Of a stretch of DNA of 64,000 nucleotides, positions 25,605 to 33,403 are shown in pieces. Below the pieces are notes generated by a model. That model searched no databases, was not told where the DNA came from, and saw only the letters and a program-made list of their open reading frames with translations. Location of the stretch: the NCBI GenBank assembly GCA_017619835.1, contig JAFZRN010000010.1, positions 26,085 to 90,084 of the forward strand, given 5' to 3'. The stretch's first letter is position 1, and each line of letters begins with the position of its first letter. Origin of the DNA: Eubacterium sp. Its GTDB lineage: Bacteria; Bacillota; Clostridia; Lachnospirales; Lachnospiraceae. Made by a program: the position numbers and the translations under genes.

Positions 25605-26054
25605 ATGGAGTTAAAGGTAAGAAGAGTACCTATAGAAGAACCGGAGGTTCTGGAGATAAGATGTCATAAGGTGTCAGATGACGTTCAGGAGATCATCTCT
25701 TTTGTGAAGTCCAGGCAGGGACAGATCAGTACTGAAAAGGATGGACACAGGATCGAGATACCTTTGATCGACATATTCTATGCAGAATCTGTGGATAACA
25801 GATTGTTTGTTTATACTGCAAAGGACAGCTACGAGGTTAAACTGAAACTATATGAGCTTGAGGATATGCTTAGAGGCAGGACCTTCATTCGCGTGCAGAA
25901 GAGCCTGCTTCTTAATCTGATGAAGATTAAATCTATCAAGCCGGCACTTAGTGGAAGATATACGGCACTTTTAAAAAACAGCGAAGAGGTAGTGATATCA
26001 AGGAAGTATGTATCTGATCTTAAGAATGCTTTGAAGGGTGGTGAGAAGAAATGA
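25605..26054 (+). CDS. LytTR-domain transcriptional regulator
   Basis: A 149-aa stand-alone LytTR regulator. The DNA-binding domain spans roughly residues 45-145, with IPLIDIFYAESVDNRLFVYT, TFIRVQKSLLLNLMKIKSI and VVISRKYVSDLKNALKG, the classic LytTR landmarks. There is no receiver domain. It overlaps the DUF3021 gene by 4 bp (ATGA). Being the last regulatory module before the promoter block at 26515, it is a candidate regulator of the giant-protein genes, but no LytTR-type direct repeats were recognised in that block. Confidence 0.9.
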   Translation: MELKVRRVPIEEPEVLEIRCHKVSDDVQEIISFVKSRQGQISTEKDGHRIEIPLIDIFYAESVDNRLFVYTAKDSYEVKLKLYELEDMLRGRTFIRVQKSLLLNLMKIKSIKPALSGRYTALLKNSEEVVISRKYVSDLKNALKGGEKK

Positions 26055-26494
26055 GGTTGAAGGAAAGACTGATAGAAGCGTTTAGGCTATATTTTATCCT
26101 AGTGACGCTTATTACAATCCTTCTGATGGTGATAGGACTTCTTTTTGATAGTGAAAGAAGATTTGGTTATGAAGTGTTCCTCTCACCTCTTGTATATGCT
26201 GCAATCGGTGTGATACCGGCATTATTTTTCCGTTCTGAGAAAGAAGTCAGCATGGTCAGGATGCTGGTAAGACGTATCATCCAGGTTCTGTTCATCGAAG
26301 CGGCCGTGATGGTACTGGTGTTTACGTCTTCCAATATTCCGTCTGACCGAAAGGAAGTAGTGATAAGCATAGCGGCCGGTATAGTAGTTGTATTTATTCT
26401 TTCTCAGTTTGCTGAATATATATTCGAACTATCGCAGTCAAAGGTGCTTAATGAATCGCTTGAAAAGTACCAGCAGTTGAATGAAACAAGATAG
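26051..26494 (+). CDS. DUF3021 family membrane protein
   Basis: A 147-aa protein with four predicted membrane helices and a charged C-terminal tail (FELSQSKVLNESLEKYQQLN). It overlaps the LytTR gene by 4 bp, so the two products are almost certainly made together. As with the other two DUF3021 genes here, the expected role is to bind and restrain the LytTR partner at the membrane; the signal that releases it is unknown. Confidence 0.82.
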   Translation: MRLKERLIEAFRLYFILVTLITILLMVIGLLFDSERRFGYEVFLSPLVYAAIGVIPALFFRSEKEVSMVRMLVRRIIQVLFIEAAVMVLVFTSSNIPSDRKEVVISIAAGIVVVFILSQFAEYIFELSQSKVLNESLEKYQQLNETR

Positions 26495-26514
26495 CATTCA
26501 TGTGTTCATGTATG

Positions 26515-26590
26515 TGTTGCGCTTTTGTTATGTTTGTCAGTATATAATTATATAACTGCAAGACATTAGATAATAATTAGACATTTACAT
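26515..26590 (+). promoter_or_regulatory. Duplicated promoter block, copy 2
   Basis: 26515-26552 is identical to 12257-12294, with TATAAT at 26543-26548. The second conserved segment 26569-26590 lies at the same distance as in copy 1. It precedes the 560-aa paralogue gene, implying shared control of that gene and the operon at 12351. Confidence 0.7.
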
Positions 26591-26632
26591 TTAAATATCA
26601 GTAGAAAGCGATGAATTAAGGAGAGATATGTA

Positions 26633-28315
26633 ATGAAGGAAATTGAAGAACAGGCATTAGACAATAATCTGGATGATGATAATATTGAAGAGAGCAAGGG
26701 CATATTTGACGATTATGTAAATGTAAGCTCTACCAAGATATTTCAGTCATATTACAAGAAGAACGAACTGGATGAAGATTATACCTTTGATGACAATATC
26801 GAAGCTGCCATGACCAACAGTCAGAAAAAGGATCGGAAGAATATGATCCGCACATATAATGAGCAGTCTTCGGATCTTAACATGCTTTGGCATGTATTAT
26901 CAATCGGAGTAAGTGCAGGTCTTAATGATACTAAAAATACTGTACCTCGTGAACAGTGGGATGAGCTCAAGCTTACAGAAGAAGATGCACATATTGTTGC
27001 TCTTGATCAGGCAATCACAGGTCAGGTTATCAAGGATATCATCAAAAATGACGGGATCGATGGAATAGAAAGATTATACAGATATATAGGTATTCAAAAA
27101 GCCCACATCAATACGATGATGAAGAAGGAATGGGATGATTTAAGAGCGTCTATTGATGAACCGGACGAGATGCTGCGGAATAAAAAGGCGGATTATCTTT
27201 ATCAAAGCGGAGGCTTTCTGTCTGATTATTATTTACAGAATATAAACGGTTTTATAAGCGCAATTGACAGGGTTTTAAAAGAGCTTGGTATTGATTTTGA
27301 AAATGAACTGTTCAAGAAATATAAGCTAGACGAGAATACAACAATTGAGGACTTTAATAGGTTGTTAGGAATGGATTCCGGGATTGTTCTTGATAAGAAT
27401 GGTAATAAGCATGATCCCAAGTCAACCATGTATGATCTTGTAAAAGCTAACATTACCTACAATAATGTGGAACCAACTAAAGATAAGATTATAACAGCAA
27501 TGAAAGCCAATTTTAGGGATCAGATTACGATCAAATGGAATGGAGATGGACAGAAGGCTTATTATGAAAATGCCACGGACGCGGTAAAGGCTGACATAGA
27601 TAAGGGAATACAGCTTCTTAATATGAGTGAAGAAAAGGTCCTTAAAGGAAGCAGCGAAGCAATGATCAACTGGGTTGCCGCCGAGGGGGCCATTGCAAAA
27701 GAAAGCATACGAAATGATAATTATATCAAAAGTGTACGCTTAATTAATTCTCAGATAACATCCGGCAAAGATAATTTATTTAGTTCGGAAAGAGCTGTTT
27801 CAAAGGTACTTGCAGCTGATATCAAGGATAAGGATTATCTTAAGGGTGCCATTAGAAGTCTTATAGCTACTCACAAGGGAGAGAGTAAAGGAAAGGACAG
27901 AAGCGGCAATTCCAAAGAATATGAAGCTATGCTTGGTGCCATAATGGATTATGATGCTGCAATCAGAAGAGAGGAATATAACAGACTTAAAAAGCTGGAA
28001 GAAGATATGGTCTATGCGGCAAAGGATTATCATAATATAAAGGTGAGTCAGAAGTCCGGCGGTTTTGAGAAGCATAGTACGGATCAGGCAAGAGACAGGG
28101 ATGCCATGAGTATGTTGATCTCAGAATTCTCTGTCAGTGCAAGGAATAAGCTTCCGGAGGATAACGCTTTGGATAATCAGGCGGCAAACCCGAATGCTGT
28201 AAATAATCTGAGCAAAAGACAGCGTGCTGAAATTGAAAGGCAGAAGAATCAGGAGGCACGAAGAAAGCTGGATGAGAGGGTGAGAAAGCTTTCTAATGAT
28301 GCGATGAAGAAATAA
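26633..28315 (+). CDS. 560-aa paralogue of the 1273-aa protein, lacking its centre
   Basis: Co-linear with residues 1-443 of the product of 19897 (for example FDDYVNVS for FDDYVDVN, KKDRKNMIRTYNEQ, VIKDIIKNDGIDGIE), then it jumps at AAIRR/EEYNRL straight to the counterpart of residue 1154 and continues to the shared basic C-terminus (KNQEARRKLDERVRKLS). The missing 710 residues correspond to 2130 nt, an exact multiple of three, and include the Cys/His-bearing globular part. The frame is intact and has its own promoter and GGAGAG ribosome site, so it is probably expressed. It may cap, compete with or co-assemble with the long form. Confidence 0.85.
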   Translation: MKEIEEQALDNNLDDDNIEESKGIFDDYVNVSSTKIFQSYYKKNELDEDYTFDDNIEAAMTNSQKKDRKNMIRTYNEQSSDLNMLWHVLSIGVSAGLNDTKNTVPREQWDELKLTEEDAHIVALDQAITGQVIKDIIKNDGIDGIERLYRYIGIQKAHINTMMKKEWDDLRASIDEPDEMLRNKKADYLYQSGGFLSDYYLQNINGFISAIDRVLKELGIDFENELFKKYKLDENTTIEDFNRLLGMDSGIVLDKNGNKHDPKSTMYDLVKANITYNNVEPTKDKIITAMKANFRDQITIKWNGDGQKAYYENATDAVKADIDKGIQLLNMSEEKVLKGSSEAMINWVAAEGAIAKESIRNDNYIKSVRLINSQITSGKDNLFSSERAVSKVLAADIKDKDYLKGAIRSLIATHKGESKGKDRSGNSKEYEAMLGAIMDYDAAIRREEYNRLKKLEEDMVYAAKDYHNIKVSQKSGGFEKHSTDQARDRDAMSMLISEFSVSARNKLPEDNALDNQAANPNAVNNLSKRQRAEIERQKNQEARRKLDERVRKLSNDAMKK

Positions 28316-28352
28316 ACGGCTGATAAATCGAGAAGCCTGACATAAGTAAAAA

Positions 28353-28378
28353 AGCGGCACTGAAAAGTGCCGCTTTTT
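28353..28378. terminator. Intrinsic terminator between convergent genes
   Basis: AGCGGCAC (28353-28360) pairs with GTGCCGCT (28367-28374) around TGAAAA, with TTTTT after and AAAAA before. It should stop transcription from both sides. Confidence 0.85.
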
Positions 28379-28394
28379 CAAATGTGTGGGACTT

Positions 28395-29318
28395 TTACTT
28401 GCCCACTGAATCACTGTTAACGGGGAACGTAAAATAAGTATCAGGATAGGGCTCATTCTTAAGTGTAAAATGCCACCATTCTTCGGCAAGCGGTTTAAAT
28501 CCATGATTAAGCATAGCTTCCCTTAGGATCATTCGGTTAGCATATTGTTCGGCAGTTATTGCAGTATAATCCGGATGGCTGAGCTCTCCGAAGTAATCAA
28601 AGGTACCGCCCATATCAACTTCTTTTTCGGTTGTCATATCAAAGAGAGTAAGATCAACCGTACTTCCGCGGCTGTGTCCTGAATGTCTGGCAATATATCC
28701 CTGATCAAAAAGAACGCCCTTATCGAGTTCCGGATAGAAATACTCTTTCATACGGGTATCTTCTACATCGAGAGACCATTCAACAAAGTTATCCACTGCT
28801 TCCTGTGGTCTGTATGCATCGAAGATCTTAAGTCTGTAGCCTTTTTCCTTAAGTTCCTCATTTACTTCCTCTAGAGCATCAGCTGCTTCTTTCGTTAGAA
28901 GAGCAAGAGGTTCTTCGTATCCGTCAATCCTGTCACCTACGAAGTTGTAGGTTGAATAATATCTTATCTCCAGAATTGCGTCAGGTACAGCTTCACTGAG
29001 CATTACAAAGTCGGAAGAATCGTCGGAATAGTTGAGTCCGTCATTTCTGTTGCTATAGTCTTCAGGGGCCTCTTCGGGCTCCTTTTCAGTTGCAGCTTCG
29101 GTTGTAGCTTCAGTTGTAGCTTCAGTGGTTTCTTCAGTTGTCGCCTCAGTTGTGACTTCGGTAGCAGCTTCGGTTGAGCTTTCAGTTGTGGTCACGGTAG
29201 TGGCTTCAGTAGTTGCTTCTGTCGTAGCTTCGTATATTTTTGATTTGCCACAGCCAGTCAGTATTAATGAAAAGGCTGCGATGATTGCAAATGTTTTTCT
29301 GAGCTTTATCTGCATCAT
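28395..29318 (-). CDS. VanX-like D-Ala-D-Ala dipeptidase lipoprotein
   Basis: A 307-aa secreted M15D-family peptidase. A lipoprotein signal (lipobox LTGC, Cys23) is followed by a Thr/Glu linker with many ATTEATTEA repeats (31-80) and the catalytic domain (about 100-300). Zinc ligands and catalytic residues are visible: SGHSRGSTVDL (His215, Asp222) and EEWWHF (Glu280, His283), plus Arg170 in DAYRPQ. VanX proteins of resistance clusters are cytosolic; an exported form more likely trims or recycles D-Ala-D-Ala peptides from peptidoglycan. No vanHA genes are nearby. AAGGAGG lies 7 nt before the ATG pair at 29318/29315. Confidence 0.87.
   Translation of the reverse strand: MMQIKLRKTFAIIAAFSLILTGCGKSKIYEATTEATTEATTVTTTESSTEAATEVTTEATTEETTEATTEATTEAATEKEPEEAPEDYSNRNDGLNYSDDSSDFVMLSEAVPDAILEIRYYSTYNFVGDRIDGYEEPLALLTKEAADALEEVNEELKEKGYRLKIFDAYRPQEAVDNFVEWSLDVEDTRMKEYFYPELDKGVLFDQGYIARHSGHSRGSTVDLTLFDMTTEKEVDMGGTFDYFGELSHPDYTAITAEQYANRMILREAMLNHGFKPLAEEWWHFTLKNEPYPDTYFTFPVNSDSVGK
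29081..29228 (-). repeat. Low-complexity Thr/Glu/Ala linker repeats
   Basis: Imperfect 12-15-bp units encoding ATTEA, TTEA and similar, inside the VanX-like gene after the lipobox. Likely a flexible, possibly glycosylated tether; unit number is prone to change by slippage. Confidence 0.75.
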
Positions 29319-29397
29319 AGTTTCCTCCTTAAAGATGCTTTGGCATCATATGATGATTATATAATAATATCTAAGTTTATAAAACCCTTACATATTA

Positions 29398-29427
29398 TTG
29401 GAAATGTATCGGAAGATGTGGTAAAAT
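29398..29427 (+). promoter_or_regulatory. Candidate promoter of the NSS transporter
   Basis: TTGGAA (29398-29403) and TAAAAT (29422-29427), 18 bp apart, 33 nt before the ATG. A 12-bp palindrome CATCATATGATG (29344-29355) lies between this gene and the divergent VanX-like gene. Confidence 0.45.
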
Positions 29428-29460
29428 TTGTCACGAAAAAGTGTTAAAGGAGAGTATATT

Positions 29461-31017
29461 ATGAGTAATGAAAAACGTGACAGCTGGGGTTCACGTTCCC
29501 AGTTCATCCTGGCATCGATAGGATCGGCAGTAGGTTTAGGTAATGCCTGGCGCTTTCCCGGTCTTGCTGCAAAACATGGTGGTGGAGCCTTTTTGATGGT
29601 TTACCTTCTGGCAATGCTTGTTCTCGGAATTCCATTTCTTATGATGGAAATATCCATTGGACGAAAGATGCATAGAGGCGTTCCCGGCGCTCTTCGTGCT
29701 ATCAATAAGAAAACAGAGCCGGTTGGATGGTTTGCCGTATCAAATGCATTTGTCATTGCTGTTTATTATGCAGTTGTATTCGCATGGGTTATCATGATGG
29801 CATTTGCAAGCTATAAGTTTGCAGGACTTACAGGAACCGCAGAGGCATCAAGCGTTGCTTCGGGAATCTGGGCTTCTATGATAAAGACTACGGGAACAAC
29901 ATCCGGATATGGTACATTTTCACTTCCTGTTCTCGGATGTCTGGTACTTGCTTGGGTACTTATCTACACATGTATTCGTAACGGCCCGCAAACTGTTGGT
30001 AAGGTTGTAAAATATACAGTATTTCTTCCGATCATCTGCCTTCTGATCCTTGCAATAAAGGGAATTATAATGCCCGGTTCTGAAGATGGATTATATAAGT
30101 TTTTTGTTCCTGATTTCTCTTCACTTACTGAAGCTGAAATCTGGATTGATGCGATAGGTCAGGTTTTCTATTCTCTGTCAATAATGATGGCTATCATGGT
30201 TGCATACGGTTCCTTCCTTAAGGAGGATAGTAATATTGCCAAGGATGCTATTATCATAGCATTTTCGGACTTTGCTATCAGTGTGTTATCCGGTATCGTG
30301 CTTTTCACTACGATGAGCGGAACAGGTATGTTAGAAAATATGACAGCTTCCGGTATCGGAACAGCATTTATCGTTTATCCTCAGTCCATCGTACTTTTAA
30401 CTAAAAGCGGAGTGGCTAATGCGATTTTCGCATTTGTATTCTATTTCTGCTTATGTACTCTTGCTATAGACAGTGCATTTTCTATCATAGAAGGTGTATC
30501 TACGGCAGTAGCCGATAAGTTCCATCTGTCTCATAAGAAGACAACTCTGTATATCTGTATTGTAGCCAGCGTTCTTTCACTCTGGTTCATTACAGGTGCC
30601 GGACTTGCATGGCTGGATATCGTTGATAACTGGTGTAATGCTTTCAGCCTTATACTGGTAGGTGTCCTTGAGGCGGTTACAATAGGATGGCTGTTTGATC
30701 CTAAAAAGGTTCTGAAAGAGGTGAATCGAAATACAAACAGTTTCAAGATGCCTGAGTGGTGGTTTGTAACATCAATTAAGATTCTTGCTCCAATTACACT
30801 TACCGGATTCTTCCTGTGGAATCTGGTTGCTCTGTTCAAATCCGGTGGTATCTACGGTGCTTCAGATGGATATTCGCTTGCTTCCAATATCATTGGTGGC
30901 TGGATAGTCATGATTCTTTGTATCGTCAGCGGCTTCATCGTTAAGCTGGTTGAAAAATCACTTGAGAAGAAGGGCTATAAGCCTGATGAAGATGTATGGG
31001 AAGATACAGCTGAATAA
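29461..31017 (+). CDS. Neurotransmitter:sodium symporter (NSS) family transporter
   Basis: A 518-aa transporter with about 12 membrane helices. The start WGSRSQFILASIGSAVGLGN is the TM1 signature of the NSS/SNF family (LeuT type), including the GLGN sodium and substrate region. These proteins import amino acids or related amines with Na+. The start is set at ATG 29461 because of AAAGGAGAG; an upstream in-frame ATG (29428) lies next to the -10 element. It is transcribed alone. The substrate cannot be assigned. Confidence 0.9.
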   Translation: MSNEKRDSWGSRSQFILASIGSAVGLGNAWRFPGLAAKHGGGAFLMVYLLAMLVLGIPFLMMEISIGRKMHRGVPGALRAINKKTEPVGWFAVSNAFVIAVYYAVVFAWVIMMAFASYKFAGLTGTAEASSVASGIWASMIKTTGTTSGYGTFSLPVLGCLVLAWVLIYTCIRNGPQTVGKVVKYTVFLPIICLLILAIKGIIMPGSEDGLYKFFVPDFSSLTEAEIWIDAIGQVFYSLSIMMAIMVAYGSFLKEDSNIAKDAIIIAFSDFAISVLSGIVLFTTMSGTGMLENMTASGIGTAFIVYPQSIVLLTKSGVANAIFAFVFYFCLCTLAIDSAFSIIEGVSTAVADKFHLSHKKTTLYICIVASVLSLWFITGAGLAWLDIVDNWCNAFSLILVGVLEAVTIGWLFDPKKVLKEVNRNTNSFKMPEWWFVTSIKILAPITLTGFFLWNLVALFKSGGIYGASDGYSLASNIIGGWIVMILCIVSGFIVKLVEKSLEKKGYKPDEDVWEDTAE

Positions 31018-31040
31018 GATTAACTAAATCTTTTTTAGAC

Positions 31041-31079
31041 AATATAGATCGGGACTATGGCGATTGCCATAGTCCCGAT
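31041..31079 (+). repeat. Dispersed hairpin element, copy 3 (probable terminator)
   Basis: A perfect 14-bp stem (31048-31061 with 31066-31079) around GATT. The stem sequence is the same as copy 1 but has the C-G pair that is mismatched there. The leader is only partly conserved (AATATAGATCGGGA). TTTTT begins 5 nt after the stem, so it can serve as terminator for the NSS gene. Confidence 0.7.
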
Positions 31080-31117
31080 GAGATTTTTAATCCAAGGTAT
31101 GACAGGAGAATACATAA

Positions 31118-31783
31118 TTGAAAAAACACATAATGATAATTGAAGATGATCCGGCGATCAATCATGGGATTGAACTGACATTAGGAAATGAGCTGTATGA
31201 TTTTTCCAGCTGCTCCTGTCTGGCTGAAGCAAGGAAAGTAGATCTGCAATCAGTGGATATGATCCTGCTGGATCTGAATCTCCCGGATGGTAATGGACTT
31301 AGCTTTTTACAGGAGGTCAGAAAGACCTCTCGGGTTCCGGTATTGGTGCTGACTGCAAATGATACAGAGCTGGATGAAGTGACGGGACTCAGTATGGGAG
31401 CAGATGATTATGTTACGAAGCCATTTTCACTTATGGCACTTCGTCTCAGGGTTCAGAATCTGCTGGGTCGTTCGAAGACAAGCTTTGCTTATGAGAAAAA
31501 TGGTCTGGCCCTCGATTTTGATGAATTACATTTTTTAAAAGACGGAGTAGATATAGAACTCAGCAAGACCGAAATACGTCTTCTCAGATGTCTTGTTGAA
31601 AATGAAGGGATCACACTTTCCCGTGAAAAGCTCATAGACTATGTATGGCAGAATGAGCAGTATGTTGATGAAAATGCATTAACGGTTTCTATAAAGAGAC
31701 TGCGTGATAAGATAGAAGGCAAGGATGAAAAGTTGATTCATACTGTTTATGGTATCGGATATGTTTTCAGATGGGAGAAGTAA
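31118..31783 (+). CDS. OmpR/PhoB-family response regulator
   Basis: 221 aa: a receiver domain (phospho-acceptor Asp52 in LLDLNLPDG, Lys in VTKPF) and an OmpR-type winged helix (about 125-220, ending in YGIGYVFRW). It starts at TTG 31118 with AGGAGAA 9 nt upstream. Its stop and the kinase's start are 1 bp apart, so they form a two-component pair. The downstream FtsX-type ABC transporter genes (32717-35936) are the likely target, the common arrangement for Firmicutes systems that sense and expel antimicrobial peptides. Confidence 0.92.
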   Translation: MKKHIMIIEDDPAINHGIELTLGNELYDFSSCSCLAEARKVDLQSVDMILLDLNLPDGNGLSFLQEVRKTSRVPVLVLTANDTELDEVTGLSMGADDYVTKPFSLMALRLRVQNLLGRSKTSFAYEKNGLALDFDELHFLKDGVDIELSKTEIRLLRCLVENEGITLSREKLIDYVWQNEQYVDENALTVSIKRLRDKIEGKDEKLIHTVYGIGYVFRWEK

Positions 31784-31784
31784 A

Positions 31785-32630
31785 GTGTTCAATCGAAAAG
31801 AGTATATTATTCTGAATAAAATGCTTGATGATGCCATAAGCGGAGATTTTCAGGAATCACAATTTGATGAATCCGAACTGTCCAAGCTGCAGACAAAACT
31901 GATGAGATATCTATCTTCTTCTTCCATGTCAGAGCAGAAGCTTCAGGAAGAGAAAATCAGGATTGAAGAGCTGATCACGAATATCTCACATCAGACAAAA
32001 ACGCCCCTTACCAATATCATGATGTATTCCGAACTTTTGAGTGAGCAGGTGAAGGATGGTCCTGCAAAGGATTATGCAGATGAGATAAGTCTGCAGAGCA
32101 AAAAGCTCAGTGAACTTATTCAGGCGCTGGTTAAAATGTCACGACTGGAAACCGGTATCTTCACATTTCAAAAGGAAGAGGCATCCCTTATGCAGGTCGT
32201 AAGAAATGTGGCGGGACAGGAGACTTCCATAGCTAAATCAAAAAATATAAAGCTTACAGTAATAGATGAACATGATGTGAATGTATTAATTGATGCAAAA
32301 TGGGTTACCGAAGCTGTAGGAAATATCGTGAATAACGCGATAAAGTATTCGGGAGAAGGAACAGAGATCACATTAAGCGTATTCTCTTATGAAATGTTTT
32401 CCGGTATAAGAGTTATGGATCAGGGCATTGGAATACCTGAAGAAGAGATCCCGAAGATATTCAGCCGCTTCTATAGAGGAATAGATGTTCACGACAAGGA
32501 AGGTATAGGAGTGGGACTCTGGCTGGCAAGACAGATTGTAGAAGATCATGGTGGTTACATCAAGGTTAATTCCAAAGTAGGACAAGGAAGTACTTTTGAT
32601 ATATGTTTTCCAAATATGTCAAAACTGTAA
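31785..32630 (+). CDS. Sensor histidine kinase without transmembrane segments
   Basis: 281 aa. After about 55 charged, helical residues comes the dimerisation/phosphoacceptor domain with His69 in ITNISHQTKTPLTN, then a HATPase_c domain (N box AVGNIVNNAIKYSG, G1 DQGIGI, G2 GIGVGLWLA). No hydrophobic segment precedes the H box, so the protein cannot itself span the membrane. The likely start is GTG 31785, immediately after the regulator's stop. Bce-type kinases without sensory domains take their signal from the partner ABC transporter, which fits the permease encoded downstream. Confidence 0.88.
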   Translation: MFNRKEYIILNKMLDDAISGDFQESQFDESELSKLQTKLMRYLSSSSMSEQKLQEEKIRIEELITNISHQTKTPLTNIMMYSELLSEQVKDGPAKDYADEISLQSKKLSELIQALVKMSRLETGIFTFQKEEASLMQVVRNVAGQETSIAKSKNIKLTVIDEHDVNVLIDAKWVTEAVGNIVNNAIKYSGEGTEITLSVFSYEMFSGIRVMDQGIGIPEEEIPKIFSRFYRGIDVHDKEGIGVGLWLARQIVEDHGGYIKVNSKVGQGSTFDICFPNMSKL

Positions 32631-32663
32631 TAATTGAGAAATAATCTGGAAAGATTGTATTGC

Positions 32664-32696
32664 TATGCTAAGTACAAGTCAAAAGTACTTAGCATA
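32664..32696 (+). other. 12-bp hairpin between kinase and ABC transporter genes
   Basis: TATGCTAAGTAC (32664-32675) pairs perfectly with GTACTTAGCATA (32685-32696). The tail TATTTTGG is a poor T-run, and the ribosome site of the ATPase (GGAGG) begins 6 nt later. It could be a leaky terminator or the operator of the response regulator. Confidence 0.5.
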
Positions 32697-32716
32697 TATT
32701 TTGGAGGAATAAAACG

Positions 32717-33403
32717 ATGGAAGTATTAAAGACAGAAAACTTAAAGAGATATTACAATCAGAGCCAGATTCCGGTCAAAGCAGTTGATGGTATTGAGATA
32801 TCGGTTTCACAGGGTGAGTTTGTGGCAATCGTAGGTACCAGTGGAAGTGGAAAGTCAACACTTCTCAATATGCTGGGCGGTCTTGATCGTCCGACCGAGG
32901 GAACAGTATATATAGATGGTAAAGATATATTCAGTCTTAAGGATGAAGAACTCACAATCTTCAGACGCAGAAAGATCGGTTTTGTTTTCCAGGCATTTAA
33001 CCTGGTTCCCGTACTGAATGTTTATGAAAATATCGTGCTTCCGATCCAGCTGGACGGCAATACAGTTGATGAAGAGTATGTAAATGAAATAATAAATGTG
33101 CTTGGACTCAGTGAAAAACTGAGCAGCACACCAAATCAGCTTTCCGGTGGACAGCAGCAGAGAGTTGCGATTGCCAGAGCTCTTGCAACGAAGCCTGCTA
33201 TGATCCTTGCTGATGAGCCTACGGGAAATCTGGATTCACGTACGAGTCAGGATGTGCTCGGACTTCTTAAGACATCGGTTGCTAAGTTCAATCAGACACT
33301 TATTATGATCACTCATAACGAAGAAATCGCCCAGATGGCTGACAGGATCATCCGTATTGAAGATGGTCATGTTGTCAGAAAGGATGGTGGCGACAATGAG
33401 TAA
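32717..33403 (+). CDS. ABC transporter ATP-binding protein (MacB/BceA-like)
   Basis: A 228-aa ATPase with Walker [10 protein letters not shown], the signature LSGGQQQR, Walker [13 protein letters not shown] and the H-loop MITHNEE. The LolD/MacB type pairs with FtsX-like permeases and works as a mechanotransmission device or exporter. It overlaps the permease gene by 8 bp. TTGGAGG gives the start at 32717. Together with the upstream two-component genes it probably forms a peptide-antibiotic sensing and detoxification unit. Confidence 0.92.
   Translation: MEVLKTENLKRYYNQSQIPVKAVDGIEISVSQGEFVAIVGTSGSGKSTLLNMLGGLDRPTEGTVYIDGKDIFSLKDEELTIFRRRKIGFVFQAFNLVPVLNVYENIVLPIQLDGNTVDEEYVNEIINVLGLSEKLSSTPNQLSGGQQQRVAIARALATKPAMILADEPTGNLDSRTSQDVLGLLKTSVAKFNQTLIMITHNEEIAQMADRIIRIEDGHVVRKDGGDNE

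Noticed and set aside
28395-29318. Vancomycin resistance cluster
   Set aside because: Only a VanX-like peptidase is present; it is a lipoprotein and no D-lactate ligase or dehydrogenase gene is in the window.
31749-31784. Upstream start for the histidine kinase overlapping the response regulator
   Set aside because: It has no ribosome site, adds only residues antiparallel to a conserved end of the regulator, and GTG 31785 fits the usual stop-start spacing.
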